The notes under the pieces: generated by a model
Database searches by the model: none
Seen by the model: the letters and a program-made list of their open reading frames with translations, nothing else
Told to the model about the DNA's origin: nothing
Translations under genes and position numbers: made by a program
Shown here: one piece after another, positions 47,162-56,298 of the stretch
Layout: each line of letters starts with the position of its first letter
How positions within the stretch are numbered: the first letter of the stretch is position 1
Assembly (NCBI RefSeq): GCF_003351745.1
Contig: NZ_CP031222.1
Span: forward strand, 912,207 to 976,206
Length of the DNA stretch: 64,000 bases
Origin: Aquirhabdus parva
Lineage (GTDB): Bacteria > Pseudomonadota > Gammaproteobacteria > Pseudomonadales > Moraxellaceae
Reading direction: 5' to 3'

Positions 47162-47197
47162 CAAATCATGGCGGGGTCAATCACCCGCCATGATTTG
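47162..47197. other. Perfect 14-bp hairpin downstream of the glycan operon
   Basis: CAAATCATGGCGGG (47162-47175) pairs perfectly with CCCGCCATGATTTG (47184-47197), loop GTCAATCA. No T-run follows on either strand. It lies about 50 bp past the stop of the last glycan gene and may be its transcript end. Confidence 0.65.
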
Positions 47198-47244
47198 AAT
47201 AGGGTTAGTAATCAAAATTGCTTGAAAGTGTAATCGCTTTAAAC

Positions 47245-48300
47245 TTAAAAAGCGGTTTTGGCGATAGATTCTTCATCACAAATAATATCAGAGACGGGGT
47301 GCTTGTTGATCGGTTGTACGACATCATAACGTACCGATTTTTGGGTATGACCTTCAGCGTAGTGTCTGAGGAAGCAGCGCATTACATGACTCACACCATT
47401 GCTATTCACTTCACGTAAGTCATCTTCATAATATTTACCCAGATTAAAATTACCGGTGATAATTTCATAGGATGGGAAGTACTCAACCCAATCGTATTCA
47501 CGAGAAGCGGTTTCAGCGGCAACGCGCAAAACAGACTTGCTATACGTTGTGGACACCAAAACATGTTGTTTTTCAAAAGTTGCGATCAGTGGAACCGGGG
47601 AGACCGTCAGCAAGACTTTGATTTTAGTGTTGACGGATTTGAGTCTTTGTAAAAAAGCATTCAAGTCTGCCATGACTTCGATGACAGAGAAGTTCTTATA
47701 CGCATAATCGGTATCATTAAAACTCCCTCCTGAAACACCAGGCGCCAGAGGAAATACATCTCCACTGGTTTTGCTCATCCAGCCTTCAGTAAGACCCAAG
47801 GTATACACAAAGACATCTGCATTAAGAAACATGTCTTTCACATGTTTAAGATGTTTGCTGCGCTCCTCAAGTACACCTTTTGCGTCTTTGAAGCCTTGAG
47901 GCTCGATATTAGGTCTAAATGGATCGATATAGCGACCATCTTCTCTCAGCCAAGGCAATTCACTTGAGGTTCGTGTTTCAAATGCTTCATCAAAAAGCTG
48001 TACCAACTGGCGTACGGTGTAAATGTTGCCATATCGAGCAGAGAACATACCGAAACCACGTTCTTTGCGCTCTTGATCGCTGAGTCCCTCACCTGATTCG
48101 GGAACATAATAATTAAAGCCGATCGCTGACAAGCGACGGGCGATATGTTGTGCAAAGCAACTGCCTGCCGTGGCAATTTTTTCATCTTTACGCAGTCTAA
48201 ATTTGGGCTGAACGATAGGGTCAAAGGTATGATAATCCGTCGTTGAAATAGAGCGGCGCCAAAATTGAAAGTTCTCTAAACCTTTATATGGATTGCTCAT
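47245..48300 (-). CDS. GSCFA-domain protein (putative glycan-modifying SGNH-type hydrolase)
   Basis: 351 residues from ATG 48300, with GGAG 7 bp upstream; the ORF extends to 48315. The name-giving motif is seen as TAGSCFAQHIARRL near 43. Further conserved parts are GFGMFSARYGNIYTVRQLVQL, VFVYTLGLTEGWMSK and FPSYEIITG. GSCFA domains resemble SGNH hydrolases or acyltransferases and often accompany polysaccharide loci. The gene overlaps the end of the WcbI-like gene by about 17 bp and shares its operon. Likely cytoplasmic, with no signal peptide. The substrate is unknown. Confidence 0.8.
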   Translation of the reverse strand: MSNPYKGLENFQFWRRSISTTDYHTFDPIVQPKFRLRKDEKIATAGSCFAQHIARRLSAIGFNYYVPESGEGLSDQERKERGFGMFSARYGNIYTVRQLVQLFDEAFETRTSSELPWLREDGRYIDPFRPNIEPQGFKDAKGVLEERSKHLKHVKDMFLNADVFVYTLGLTEGWMSKTSGDVFPLAPGVSGGSFNDTDYAYKNFSVIEVMADLNAFLQRLKSVNTKIKVLLTVSPVPLIATFEKQHVLVSTTYSKSVLRVAAETASREYDWVEYFPSYEIITGNFNLGKYYEDDLREVNSNGVSHVMRCFLRHYAEGHTQKSVRYDVVQPINKHPVSDIICDEESIAKTAF

Positions 48301-49438
48301 ATTTACGCTCCGCAATATATTTCATTGCATTTTCATAAGGATGTACATATTGATCATGAATCATTAAGGCATCGGCATTATATTTTTCATATGCGCCGAA
48401 ACTCCCCTCAAGGAATTCATCTAAATCAAATAGCTTATATGCGCTGATGGGTTTAAAAAGATATGAGCCATCTTTTAGCCCAAGATTTTCTGCAATTTCA
48501 GGATAAATCGGATAAATTGGCCCTACTGCCAAATTATCATGAGGTCTGATGGTGGTTTCAAAGTGCTTACCGCGAATTTTTCGAGCAATCAGCGTTGCTA
48601 TATCATAGATCGCATTCACTTTAGGGTGATTGCCGCTATACATAAAGCTGCCTTGTCTTGCCCACTGGACAAAACTACTTCTGATATCGAGATCAAAGTC
48701 ATCAAATCTTCTGAAGAGTTGCTCTTTCTCCGCTTGCCAAAAGTTATAAAAACCTACAGCTTGGTAAACTTCGTTATTGTACAAGTTTTTCGTTTGATGG
48801 ATGGTTAGATTCGATTTATAGGCCGCGAAAGCCAAACATGAATTATATTCATCCATGGGTGTCTTGATATGTCCATCAGGACTTGTGACGTAGCATAAAT
48901 CCGGATGGAAAGCGCGAAATAAGAAGCTTGGGAACCATGTGATATTCTGATAAGGACTTAGATCAATCACATTGATATGACGGATATCCGCAAGAATAAT
49001 CAGTTGGTCATACTCTGGAAGCTTGGCTTCCCAATACTCCCGATTTTTAGTGAGTTGCCAAATATCACACGGTTCTACGGTGACGTTCGCACAAAGCAAG
49101 CTTAAGGAGTTTGCAATCCCAACAGTTTGGCAATTAGAAATTACAATCCATTTTTCTTCCCGATCACTTTGATTAATCTCTTTTATCGAGTTTACTGGTA
49201 CTGTCTTCTGAGTTACTACATTTGAAACTTCGGGCATTGTTTTAAATTCAACAGTCTCTAATTGTTGAATTGAAGGTTTAATTGAAATTTTCTCTTTATA
49301 TTCGCTACTTTGTAGAAAGAAAGCTCTGAGTGTTTCGAGATCTTCATATTGTTGTTGATGAACAATTGCCTCTTCAGATTCAGGTTCTCGTCCCAGTATC
49401 AATCGATAGCACCATATCACTTCATCCCTTGTAACCAT
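48284..49438 (-). CDS. WcbI-like polysaccharide protein with N-terminal DUF4214-like motif
   Basis: 384 residues; ATG 49438 follows AGAGG. The first 45 residues (VIWCYRLILGREPESEEAI ... LRAFFLQSSEYK) match the DUF4214-type motif also seen in the protein starting at 54011. The region from about 97 (WIVISNCQTVGIANSL) resembles the WcbI polysaccharide-biosynthesis domain, which carries NCQ near its start. Conserved polar positions follow (DIRHIN, YNSCLAF). WcbI proteins are required for some capsules and are suspected acetyltransferases. The gene sits between the GSCFA and triple-glycosyltransferase genes, so it should act on the same glycan. Confidence 0.78.
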   Translation of the reverse strand: MVTRDEVIWCYRLILGREPESEEAIVHQQQYEDLETLRAFFLQSSEYKEKISIKPSIQQLETVEFKTMPEVSNVVTQKTVPVNSIKEINQSDREEKWIVISNCQTVGIANSLSLLCANVTVEPCDIWQLTKNREYWEAKLPEYDQLIILADIRHINVIDLSPYQNITWFPSFLFRAFHPDLCYVTSPDGHIKTPMDEYNSCLAFAAYKSNLTIHQTKNLYNNEVYQAVGFYNFWQAEKEQLFRRFDDFDLDIRSSFVQWARQGSFMYSGNHPKVNAIYDIATLIARKIRGKHFETTIRPHDNLAVGPIYPIYPEIAENLGLKDGSYLFKPISAYKLFDLDEFLEGSFGAYEKYNADALMIHDQYVHPYENAMKYIAERKYEQSI

Positions 49439-49449
49439 AAACTTAACCT

Positions 49450-52400
49450 CTATAGCGAATTAGCAATGGGCTCAACGACGACCATTTTGGGAGCATTGAT
49501 GAGAGTAAGTTGTGATGGATTTGAAGCTACAGGTGTGATCTCAATCATGGACACATTAATTTCAGTATCATTATTGACCCAGACTCTGACTTCAAGGTCA
49601 TCGCAGATCTGATCGATAAGAATAGGGAAGGTGATAAAATTTCCTTTTGTATCTGGCGCATTCAAATTGACTTTTTTCAGTACAGTTTTTGCTTTATCAA
49701 AAGATACATCTGCCCACGCACCTGATAAGCCACCTTTACCTAAAGTACCACGAATTGAGATATTGTATTGCCCCTCAGGGATTTGAACGTAAGGACCATA
49801 AATGAGCCAGCCTGCTGTCCCAGTACTATTGATACTATCACTGCTTCTCTTACCGACCTTAGTTCTGAGTAGACTGCTGTTACCCCGAAAACGATGAACA
49901 TTGCTCGGTATCCAGTTTTGACTCCATTGATTATTTAAAACAACGTTCAAGAGACCTTGAGTACTTTGTTTCCAAGTCAGCCAAGGCATTACGTCTGATT
50001 GTGGGGCCTTACCAATGAGATCAAGCTGCAACCATTCTTGTATTGCTGTTGCAAGGGCACGCGGGGTTTCGCCAGAGAAATAAAATGCATGATCTCCGGC
50101 GACTTCAGCGAAAACAGGAATATCTCGGACGATGAGCGGTAATTCATGTTGCGCCGCTTCAATCAGTGGCAAGCCAAATCCTTCCGCAAAAGATGGTGCA
50201 ATCAAACAAGTAGATGCTGCATAGATTTTTTCAAGATATTCATCACTGATGCCTTCAAGCCAGAAAAAACGATGACCACGTTCTTTGTGTGTCTCTAACG
50301 TATAAATAAATTCAGGAGTCACCCAGCCTCGTTTCCCAACAATCACTAGATTAATATCTTCATTTTGATCCCATAGCTGAGCAAATGCGGACAAAGTTTG
50401 AGCATGACCTTTACGCGGCTCAATAGTACCTACGATTAGGAAGGTTGGGCGTAAAGAAATCGCATTAAGGGTACGCTGGGCGTTGGCAGGTAGCCCCTTA
50501 GAAGGTGTTGAGCCAGCCACATCTGCACCTAAATGGAACCAGCCGATTTTAAACGGTCTCATTCGTTTTTGGCCAAAATTATCCAGCCATTCAACCAACT
50601 CATCTGCGACGGCGCGAGAAATACAAATTGCACCGTCGCCGTGGGTAATGGCCTCCAGCCAAGACTTAAATTGATCCGATGTACCTTGAGGGAAGAAGTT
50701 CGGTTGTAGAATGGGCAGTAGATCATAGACCAAAGTATATCGGGGAACACCGATCTGCTTGAGGTAATCAAAGAATTTGATTTGTTGGATTGCAACTTGG
50801 AAGTGAAGATCAATGATTAAAAAAATATCACCAGCAAAGACTTCCACAGGTGCATCTGTCAGGCTGTCACGGGGGCAGTCGAGGAATTGCAGTGAAAACT
50901 GCCGTGCATAGTGATAACCCTGTTGATTTGGACGAGCATATACAGGCTCAATTTTATAACCTATGGGTGGGTTAGTGAGCAACTCTATCAATATGCTGCG
51001 AACAACACGCTGTATACCTGTTTTAAGATCCGTTTCGACTAGTGCTGATACATCCAGAAATAATTGCTTTGGTTCGGTTGGTGAGTGGTTTTTACAAATT
51101 TCTTGCGCTAATTGAAGCCATACACGGGGATCATTGGATATTCCGCCATGGGTCACAAGTGTTTTGATTAGATTGTTATTGTTGGTGAGGGATTGCTCAT
51201 AATGATCTTCGATTGCACGCGCGTATTGCTCTGCACATGCACGGGGCGTGTGATTAAGGCGTATATTTTTTCGTGCTAAAGTACTGAGTAAGTTTCGTTG
51301 ATCGTGATCTTGCCACAGTGTTTCTAGTGCTTTAGTGAGCTGTGTGTTTTCGAAGTCATCATCCAGCATCCAGACGGCATCTTGAGGAAGTTCGGACATA
51401 GAGCCATTGGCATTGGCAATACAGGCTAATCCGTAATTCATGCAGTCCAAGACTGCAGCGGAGGTTTCTCCGCGGGATTGAGTTCTTAACTGGACACCTA
51501 AGTCTGCCGCAGCTAAATATTGTCGAAATTGTAAAGTGCTGGCCCAACCTGTGATTTTAATACGATCTGCAGCATCGCTATTTGCAATTGTCTCAAGCAG
51601 ATCTTTGGTGTAGCTTGCATTCGATGGTGCTTCACCGACAAAAATCAAATGACAATTTTTTTGCTTGGATAATTTAGAGTCAAGCCAAGCATCTAATAAT
51701 CGTTTGTTTTGTTTGGTGGGTCCCAAGAGTCCGAAACTACAGATCACGAAGGCATCTTCAGGAATATCTAATGATTGTCGTGCTTCCGCCCGATCAATGG
51801 GTTGTGCAGGTGCTCTGAGCAAAGGGATAACTGACCAATTTTTAACAAAATCTTCGCCTAGCCACTGAGTTCCTAGTTTTTTTGGGCTATTGGAATGGAC
51901 GATAACCCCTTGGGCGTTTTCTAGAACGCTTTTATTACAAGGGTATTTCCATACGGCATCTTCTTGCGATTTAGAATAGACTTTAACGGCATTATAACCA
52001 TGGGAATGGTAAAGCTCTTTGGCCCAACCTCGTGGTCTAAATCCTTGTAACTCCATATGGCCAACAATTCCACTGATAAAAAAGTCGTGCAATACGACAA
52101 TTCCAGGGACTTGTTCGATTAAATCAAACATATATTGATGAAATTCTGAGTTACCAAAATGATAAATAACGCGATCATAAGATTCCGCATTACGCGCAAG
52201 CCATTCAGCATTTTTGATTGAACTACTATCCGCTACCCACGAGCTCAAGATCACATCTTGTTCTACGATGACATCGATGTCATAGAAGCGTGATAATTCT
52301 GGTAAAAGTTCAGCACTATAATCAGAAATTCCACTACGCAAAGGCGGGAGTGGGGAAACGTAGGCAAGTTTAGGCCGAATGCGTGGGGGAAGTGCAGAAC

Positions 52401-53655
52401 CTTTTTTCTTTAACTCGAGGTTTGTTTCGTGAAGTTTTTCAAGCGCCAAGAGTGTTCTTTTTGCACATTGATCCCAAGAAAAAGATTTAGATTGTTCGAG
52501 GGTATGTTTGGCTAGATTGGTTTGATAGACTTGATCAGATAGTACTTTCGAGATTTTATCTGCAATATCTTGATCATCTAAGGGATCAAATAATGCATCG
52601 GTACGGCCAATTGTTTCTGCAAGACTTGTAGTATTCGCACCGATTACAGCCGCTCCGCAAGACATGGCTTCTAACACAGACATGTTGAAGCTTTCTACAG
52701 CAGATGGCGCGATGAGTGCCTGACATAAATTATAGAGTGTGATGAGATCTTCAGTTGGAATAAATCCTGTTACAACGATATTCTCACTGCACAAACCAAA
52801 TTGTTTAACGAGTGTTTCTAGACCATGACGTGCTTTTGATTTGGCTTCGCAGACAATGATAAGCTGATTATTCTTACGTACTTCTTCTGGAAGCAGGGCA
52901 AATGCGCGAATGGTTGCCTGTACGTTTTTATTGGGTTCAAGTCCACCTACATACAAAATAAAAGGTTTGGTGATGCTGTAGTGCTCAAGAACCGAGGTTT
53001 GAAGTGTACGGGGAATTTGAGTTTTTTGAAAACGAGGATCAGTTGCATTGCCAATATTCACAGCTTGTGAAGCGGGTAAGCCTAGATAATCTATGCTTTC
53101 ATTACGAGCAAGTTCCGATGTGGATAACAGGAGGTGTGCGCGTCTAAGCTGATCGAGCTTGTTTTCATACCATGACTCGATCATCTCGTTATCAAGAATC
53201 GACCGTTCAATATTCGATGTTTTACTGGTAAATAGCGTTCGATCGTAGAGACTTACAGCAGTTGGTGTCGTGTGGTTAAACAAACCTATCGTTGTGACAG
53301 CTGAGTCATACAGTCCTTCAAAAAGGCTGGTAATGAGAATTACATCAGGTTTTAAATTGGCGATAAACGCTTCACGAATCAGTTCAGCCGCTTTTTTAAA
53401 CTTTGATTTTTTGGAATCGATAGCATCGCTGATATCGGGTGTATGCCATATTCTGATTTGCTCTTGGGGAAGAAGTGAGTCAAATGCTGCTCGGATAGGT
53501 TCAATGGTTTCAGGAAATAGGCCATTGAGTGCCAATATGACTTCATGCTCTCCTTTATTGCGCAAGATTGCTTGCGTCAGCGATAGACAATAGCGCCCAA
53601 TCGCTTGTTTGGTATCGTTGCTTTGAACACCTTGCAAATCAATAACGATACGCAT
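49450..53655 (-). CDS. Giant glycosyltransferase with three GT4-type modules and a C-terminal beta domain
   Basis: 1401 residues; ATG 53655 follows GGAAGG and overlaps the previous stop by one base (TAATG). Module 1 (about 1-410): IVIDLQGVQ, then FILYVGGLEPNKN near 231 and SAVESFNMSVLEAMSCG near 318. Module 2 (about 428-820): LAYVSPLPPLRSGISDYSAEL, FVICSFGLLGPTKQNKR near 635, RGETSAAVLDCMNYG near 728. Module 3 (about 863-1260): LFLDVSALVETDLKTGIQRV, FLIVGTIEPRKG near 1072, FAEGFGLPLIEAA near 1153, where the GT4 E-x7-E motif is clearest. Residues about 1265-1401 look like a beta sandwich (GWLIYGPYVQIPEGQYN). No signal peptide. It probably builds an oligosaccharide of several sugars on one polypeptide. 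Confidence 0.9.
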   Translation of the reverse strand: MRIVIDLQGVQSNDTKQAIGRYCLSLTQAILRNKGEHEVILALNGLFPETIEPIRAAFDSLLPQEQIRIWHTPDISDAIDSKKSKFKKAAELIREAFIANLKPDVILITSLFEGLYDSAVTTIGLFNHTTPTAVSLYDRTLFTSKTSNIERSILDNEMIESWYENKLDQLRRAHLLLSTSELARNESIDYLGLPASQAVNIGNATDPRFQKTQIPRTLQTSVLEHYSITKPFILYVGGLEPNKNVQATIRAFALLPEEVRKNNQLIIVCEAKSKARHGLETLVKQFGLCSENIVVTGFIPTEDLITLYNLCQALIAPSAVESFNMSVLEAMSCGAAVIGANTTSLAETIGRTDALFDPLDDQDIADKISKVLSDQVYQTNLAKHTLEQSKSFSWDQCAKRTLLALEKLHETNLELKKKGSALPPRIRPKLAYVSPLPPLRSGISDYSAELLPELSRFYDIDVIVEQDVILSSWVADSSSIKNAEWLARNAESYDRVIYHFGNSEFHQYMFDLIEQVPGIVVLHDFFISGIVGHMELQGFRPRGWAKELYHSHGYNAVKVYSKSQEDAVWKYPCNKSVLENAQGVIVHSNSPKKLGTQWLGEDFVKNWSVIPLLRAPAQPIDRAEARQSLDIPEDAFVICSFGLLGPTKQNKRLLDAWLDSKLSKQKNCHLIFVGEAPSNASYTKDLLETIANSDAADRIKITGWASTLQFRQYLAAADLGVQLRTQSRGETSAAVLDCMNYGLACIANANGSMSELPQDAVWMLDDDFENTQLTKALETLWQDHDQRNLLSTLARKNIRLNHTPRACAEQYARAIEDHYEQSLTNNNNLIKTLVTHGGISNDPRVWLQLAQEICKNHSPTEPKQLFLDVSALVETDLKTGIQRVVRSILIELLTNPPIGYKIEPVYARPNQQGYHYARQFSLQFLDCPRDSLTDAPVEVFAGDIFLIIDLHFQVAIQQIKFFDYLKQIGVPRYTLVYDLLPILQPNFFPQGTSDQFKSWLEAITHGDGAICISRAVADELVEWLDNFGQKRMRPFKIGWFHLGADVAGSTPSKGLPANAQRTLNAISLRPTFLIVGTIEPRKGHAQTLSAFAQLWDQNEDINLVIVGKRGWVTPEFIYTLETHKERGHRFFWLEGISDEYLEKIYAASTCLIAPSFAEGFGLPLIEAAQHELPLIVRDIPVFAEVAGDHAFYFSGETPRALATAIQEWLQLDLIGKAPQSDVMPWLTWKQSTQGLLNVVLNNQWSQNWIPSNVHRFRGNSSLLRTKVGKRSSDSINSTGTAGWLIYGPYVQIPEGQYNISIRGTLGKGGLSGAWADVSFDKAKTVLKKVNLNAPDTKGNFITFPILIDQICDDLEVRVWVNNDTEINVSMIEITPVASNPSQLTLINAPKMVVVEPIANSL

Positions 53656-54011
53656 TATGTAACCTTCCTTGAGCTCATTTCGGCTGCGGCTTTAAACTTA
53701 TAATAAATATTTTTAACATTGGTCGAAACAAATAGCAGTCGTTCAGTATCTGAGATCATTCCTTGTATGGCAATATCTAGTTCGAGTGCAATAGCACTGT
53801 CATGACCACCTTCAGGTGAAAATCTCAGTTGTTTAAGAATACCTAGCTTACTCTCACCATTGCTCAATTGCTGTAAGTTTGACTGCAATCCACTCGGATC
53901 AGGTGGTCTACGAAGCAACGCTTCATAAGCATTGTGAACAAACTCATCATCGTTGAATTCTAATAATGAGTTAAGGGTAAGTGTTGTATTCGGGCTTGCT
54001 TGAATTGGCAT
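53655..54011 (-). CDS. Small DUF4214-like protein
   Basis: 118 residues from ATG 54011, chosen because AGGGG stands 8 bp upstream; the ATG at 54017 is too close. It carries DDEFVHNAYEALLRRPPDPSGLQSNLQQLSNGESKLGILKQLRFSPEGG, a DUF4214-type motif, then a helical tail. The motif recurs at the start of the WcbI-like protein three genes later. It leads the four-gene operon and its stop overlaps the glycosyltransferase start. DUF4214 repeats occur in secreted bacterial proteins and polysaccharide enzymes; whether this copy is a carrier, adaptor or acceptor is unknown. Confidence 0.75.
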   Translation of the reverse strand: MPIQASPNTTLTLNSLLEFNDDEFVHNAYEALLRRPPDPSGLQSNLQQLSNGESKLGILKQLRFSPEGGHDSAIALELDIAIQGMISDTERLLFVSTNVKNIYYKFKAAAEMSSRKVT

Positions 54012-54017
54012 TTTCAT

Positions 54018-54588
54018 TTCCCCTAGCGATAGATCGTGAAGCTTTAAGTTGCGGCACTACGTCAATTCCTTGAAACTAATTTCAAAAAATGTAGCTAAAA
54101 CTTTAAAATCACCATCTAATTTGATACATTAATTTTTAATCGGTCAGTTAAAATAATCGTTCTTTATTACTATAATTTTCACAACACGCTTTCATCTATA
54201 ATATTTATCGATCTTGCTTTATTCTAGTAATAGGAACTTTACTTGTTTTATTGATTCTAAAACTAGATATCTATCTATGTATAGTCCTAAAGCTCATCTA
54301 GAGTCAAATCTTTTGGGTAGAATAGTAAATAAATATATTAAATTTGTAAAAAATATGGTCCACAGCAAGGGTTTTGAGGCGAATTAGTTTTTTTGCGTGT
54401 ATTTATGTAATTTTGGTGCTGTTTTTTTGTCAGTGATTAGACATTTCTTGCTTTTTAAACTCAGGAAGAGTTTGAGGTATGTTGATTTTTTGTTTTCTGG
54501 TTATCAATCGTTGAAATTTGAAGAGTGTTAAGGAGATATATAGCTTTCAAGCTATGAAAGCTATATATCTCATTGATTTATATTTTCT
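54018..54588. other. AT-rich gap with a 16-bp hairpin
   Basis: About 570 bp between the glycan operon and the monooxygenase gene with no gene. The glycan operon promoter should lie at its low-coordinate end but I cannot single one out. AGATATATAGCTTTCA (54534-54549) pairs perfectly with TGAAAGCTATATATCT (54555-54570) around AGCTA. Confidence 0.55.
54534..54570. other. Perfect 16-bp hairpin near the monooxygenase 3' end
   Basis: A 16-bp perfect arm with a 5-base loop, about 20 bp past the stop of the minus-strand monooxygenase gene. No T-run follows on the minus strand, so termination would have to be Rho-linked or direct; on the plus strand it is followed by moderately T-rich DNA. Confidence 0.6.
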
Positions 54589-56166
54589 TTATTTCATGAT
54601 TAAACTGTAGTCACTGAGATCAATGTTTTTCATTTGATTTTGGTATTGAGTGGCAAAACCAGGGTACATGGTTGAATTAAAACCATCCTCTGTCAAATAC
54701 CAACTTTTACAACCTGAGTTCCAGTTGGTTTTGGTCAGACGTTTTTGGATTTTTTGATTATATTCAGCTTGGATCTCGGGCTTGACATCCAGTACTTTAA
54801 TTTCTTGGTCGATGATGGTTTTGATCAAACGAATTGCATGATCAATCTGTGACTCCATATAAACCAAAGCTGAGTTGTGTCCTGGGCCAGAATTGGGTCC
54901 AAAGGTGAAGAACAAGTTTGGAAAGCCGGAAACATTAATGCTTTTATAGGCTTGAGCACCACGGGACCATTCTTCAGCTAGATTACGATTATTGATTCCT
55001 GTAATCGGAAATGGTGTCCCCGATTTACTGACATCAAAGCCTGTTGCAAATACGATGCAATCGACGACGTGCTCAACCCCCTCCATGGTCTGTACGCCAT
55101 GTTCAGTGATTTTTACAATTGGCCAAGTGATGAGTTTGCAGTTGGGTTGCTGTAGAGCAGGGTAGTAGTCATTGGAGACCAATACACGCTTACAACCAAT
55201 TTTGAAGTCTGGGGTGAGCTGACGGCGTAACCAGACATCTTTTACTTGGCGTTTCAGATGGCTTTTGGCCAATTGCTCTGCAACTTTAGTCAAAGGAGAG
55301 TTCCAAATGACTGCTAAAGCCATAGATTCATGGGTCCAGTACAGAGCCTTTCGCATAGCTGTTTGTGTGGCAGGCAATTTACGGAAAATGATTTTGTTCC
55401 ACTCTGGCGTTTTGTAATCTGGTCGTGGCGTCACCCACCCTGGAGTGCGTTGGAATACTTTGACAAATTCTGCAGTTTTTACCAGCTCAGGAATAATTTG
55501 AATTGCACTAGCGCCAGTGCCGATGACTGCAACCCGCTTACCCTCAATTTTATAGTCATGATCCCAGTTTGCACTGTGGATTTTTTTACCTTTAAAGTTT
55601 TCTAAACCTGCAATTTTTGGAAAGCTAAAATTAGACAAGGGGCCTGCCGCAGAAATAATTGTACGGGCTTGGTAAAACTCTCCATCGGCCAAAGCAACAG
55701 TCCATAGGCCAGTCTGTTCATCAAAGCTTAAGCTGGAAACATTGTGGTTAAACTTAATAAGATTGCTGAGTTTGAAATGGTCAACCAGATAATGAATATA
55801 TCCTAGAATTTCTGAACTATTGGAAAAACCACGTGACCAGTTCGGATTTTGTGCGAATGAGTAAGAGTATAGGTTAGACGGGATATCACAAGCTGCACCA
55901 GGGTAGGTGTTATCACGCCAAGTGCCGCCAACTTTATCTGATCGTTCGATGATCAACAGATTTTCTAGACCGGCTTGCTTTAGGCGGATTGCGCTGCCTA
56001 ATCCAGCAAACCCAGCGCCTATGATTAATGTGTCAACAATAGCCAGTGCTTTATTGACAGAGGGCGGAGTTTTTCTGCTACGTGTTTGACGTGGTTTTGT
56101 TGAGGTTTGTTGAGAGATGTTTTCAACGGTGGTAGCACTTAAATGAGCTTGTGAATTCATAATCAT
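54589..56166 (-). CDS. Baeyer-Villiger-type flavin monooxygenase
   Basis: 525 residues from ATG 56166 (ATG 56160 is an alternative). The FAD site is LIIGAGFAGLGSAIRL near 49, and the NADPH site VIGTGASAIQIIPEL is near 213. The Baeyer-Villiger fingerprint F-x-G-x3-H-x3-W is present as FKGKKIHSANW near 190. It would oxygenate ketones to esters or act as a flavin monooxygenase on another substrate. A ferritin-like di-iron gene lies 132 bp upstream on the same strand, so they may be one operon. The first 40 residues are polar and unconserved. Confidence 0.87.
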   Translation of the reverse strand: MIMNSQAHLSATTVENISQQTSTKPRQTRSRKTPPSVNKALAIVDTLIIGAGFAGLGSAIRLKQAGLENLLIIERSDKVGGTWRDNTYPGAACDIPSNLYSYSFAQNPNWSRGFSNSSEILGYIHYLVDHFKLSNLIKFNHNVSSLSFDEQTGLWTVALADGEFYQARTIISAAGPLSNFSFPKIAGLENFKGKKIHSANWDHDYKIEGKRVAVIGTGASAIQIIPELVKTAEFVKVFQRTPGWVTPRPDYKTPEWNKIIFRKLPATQTAMRKALYWTHESMALAVIWNSPLTKVAEQLAKSHLKRQVKDVWLRRQLTPDFKIGCKRVLVSNDYYPALQQPNCKLITWPIVKITEHGVQTMEGVEHVVDCIVFATGFDVSKSGTPFPITGINNRNLAEEWSRGAQAYKSINVSGFPNLFFTFGPNSGPGHNSALVYMESQIDHAIRLIKTIIDQEIKVLDVKPEIQAEYNQKIQKRLTKTNWNSGCKSWYLTEDGFNSTMYPGFATQYQNQMKNIDLSDYSLIMK

Positions 56167-56298
56167 ACTCAGAAGTAAAAATCTGAAAAGTTCTAGAAAT
56201 AACTCGCGCTAACTTGCAATTGGGCATGTTGTGCTCAATCGCAAGGGAGGCATTTAATGTGATTTCTATCTAATCGAAACGGATGATGCCATTCAGCA

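Noticed and set aside
46945-47184. Minus-strand 79-residue ORF with GTG start, after the GSCFA gene
   Set aside because: No ribosome binding site, the start lies inside the hairpin at 47162-47197, and the product resembles nothing; likely chance.
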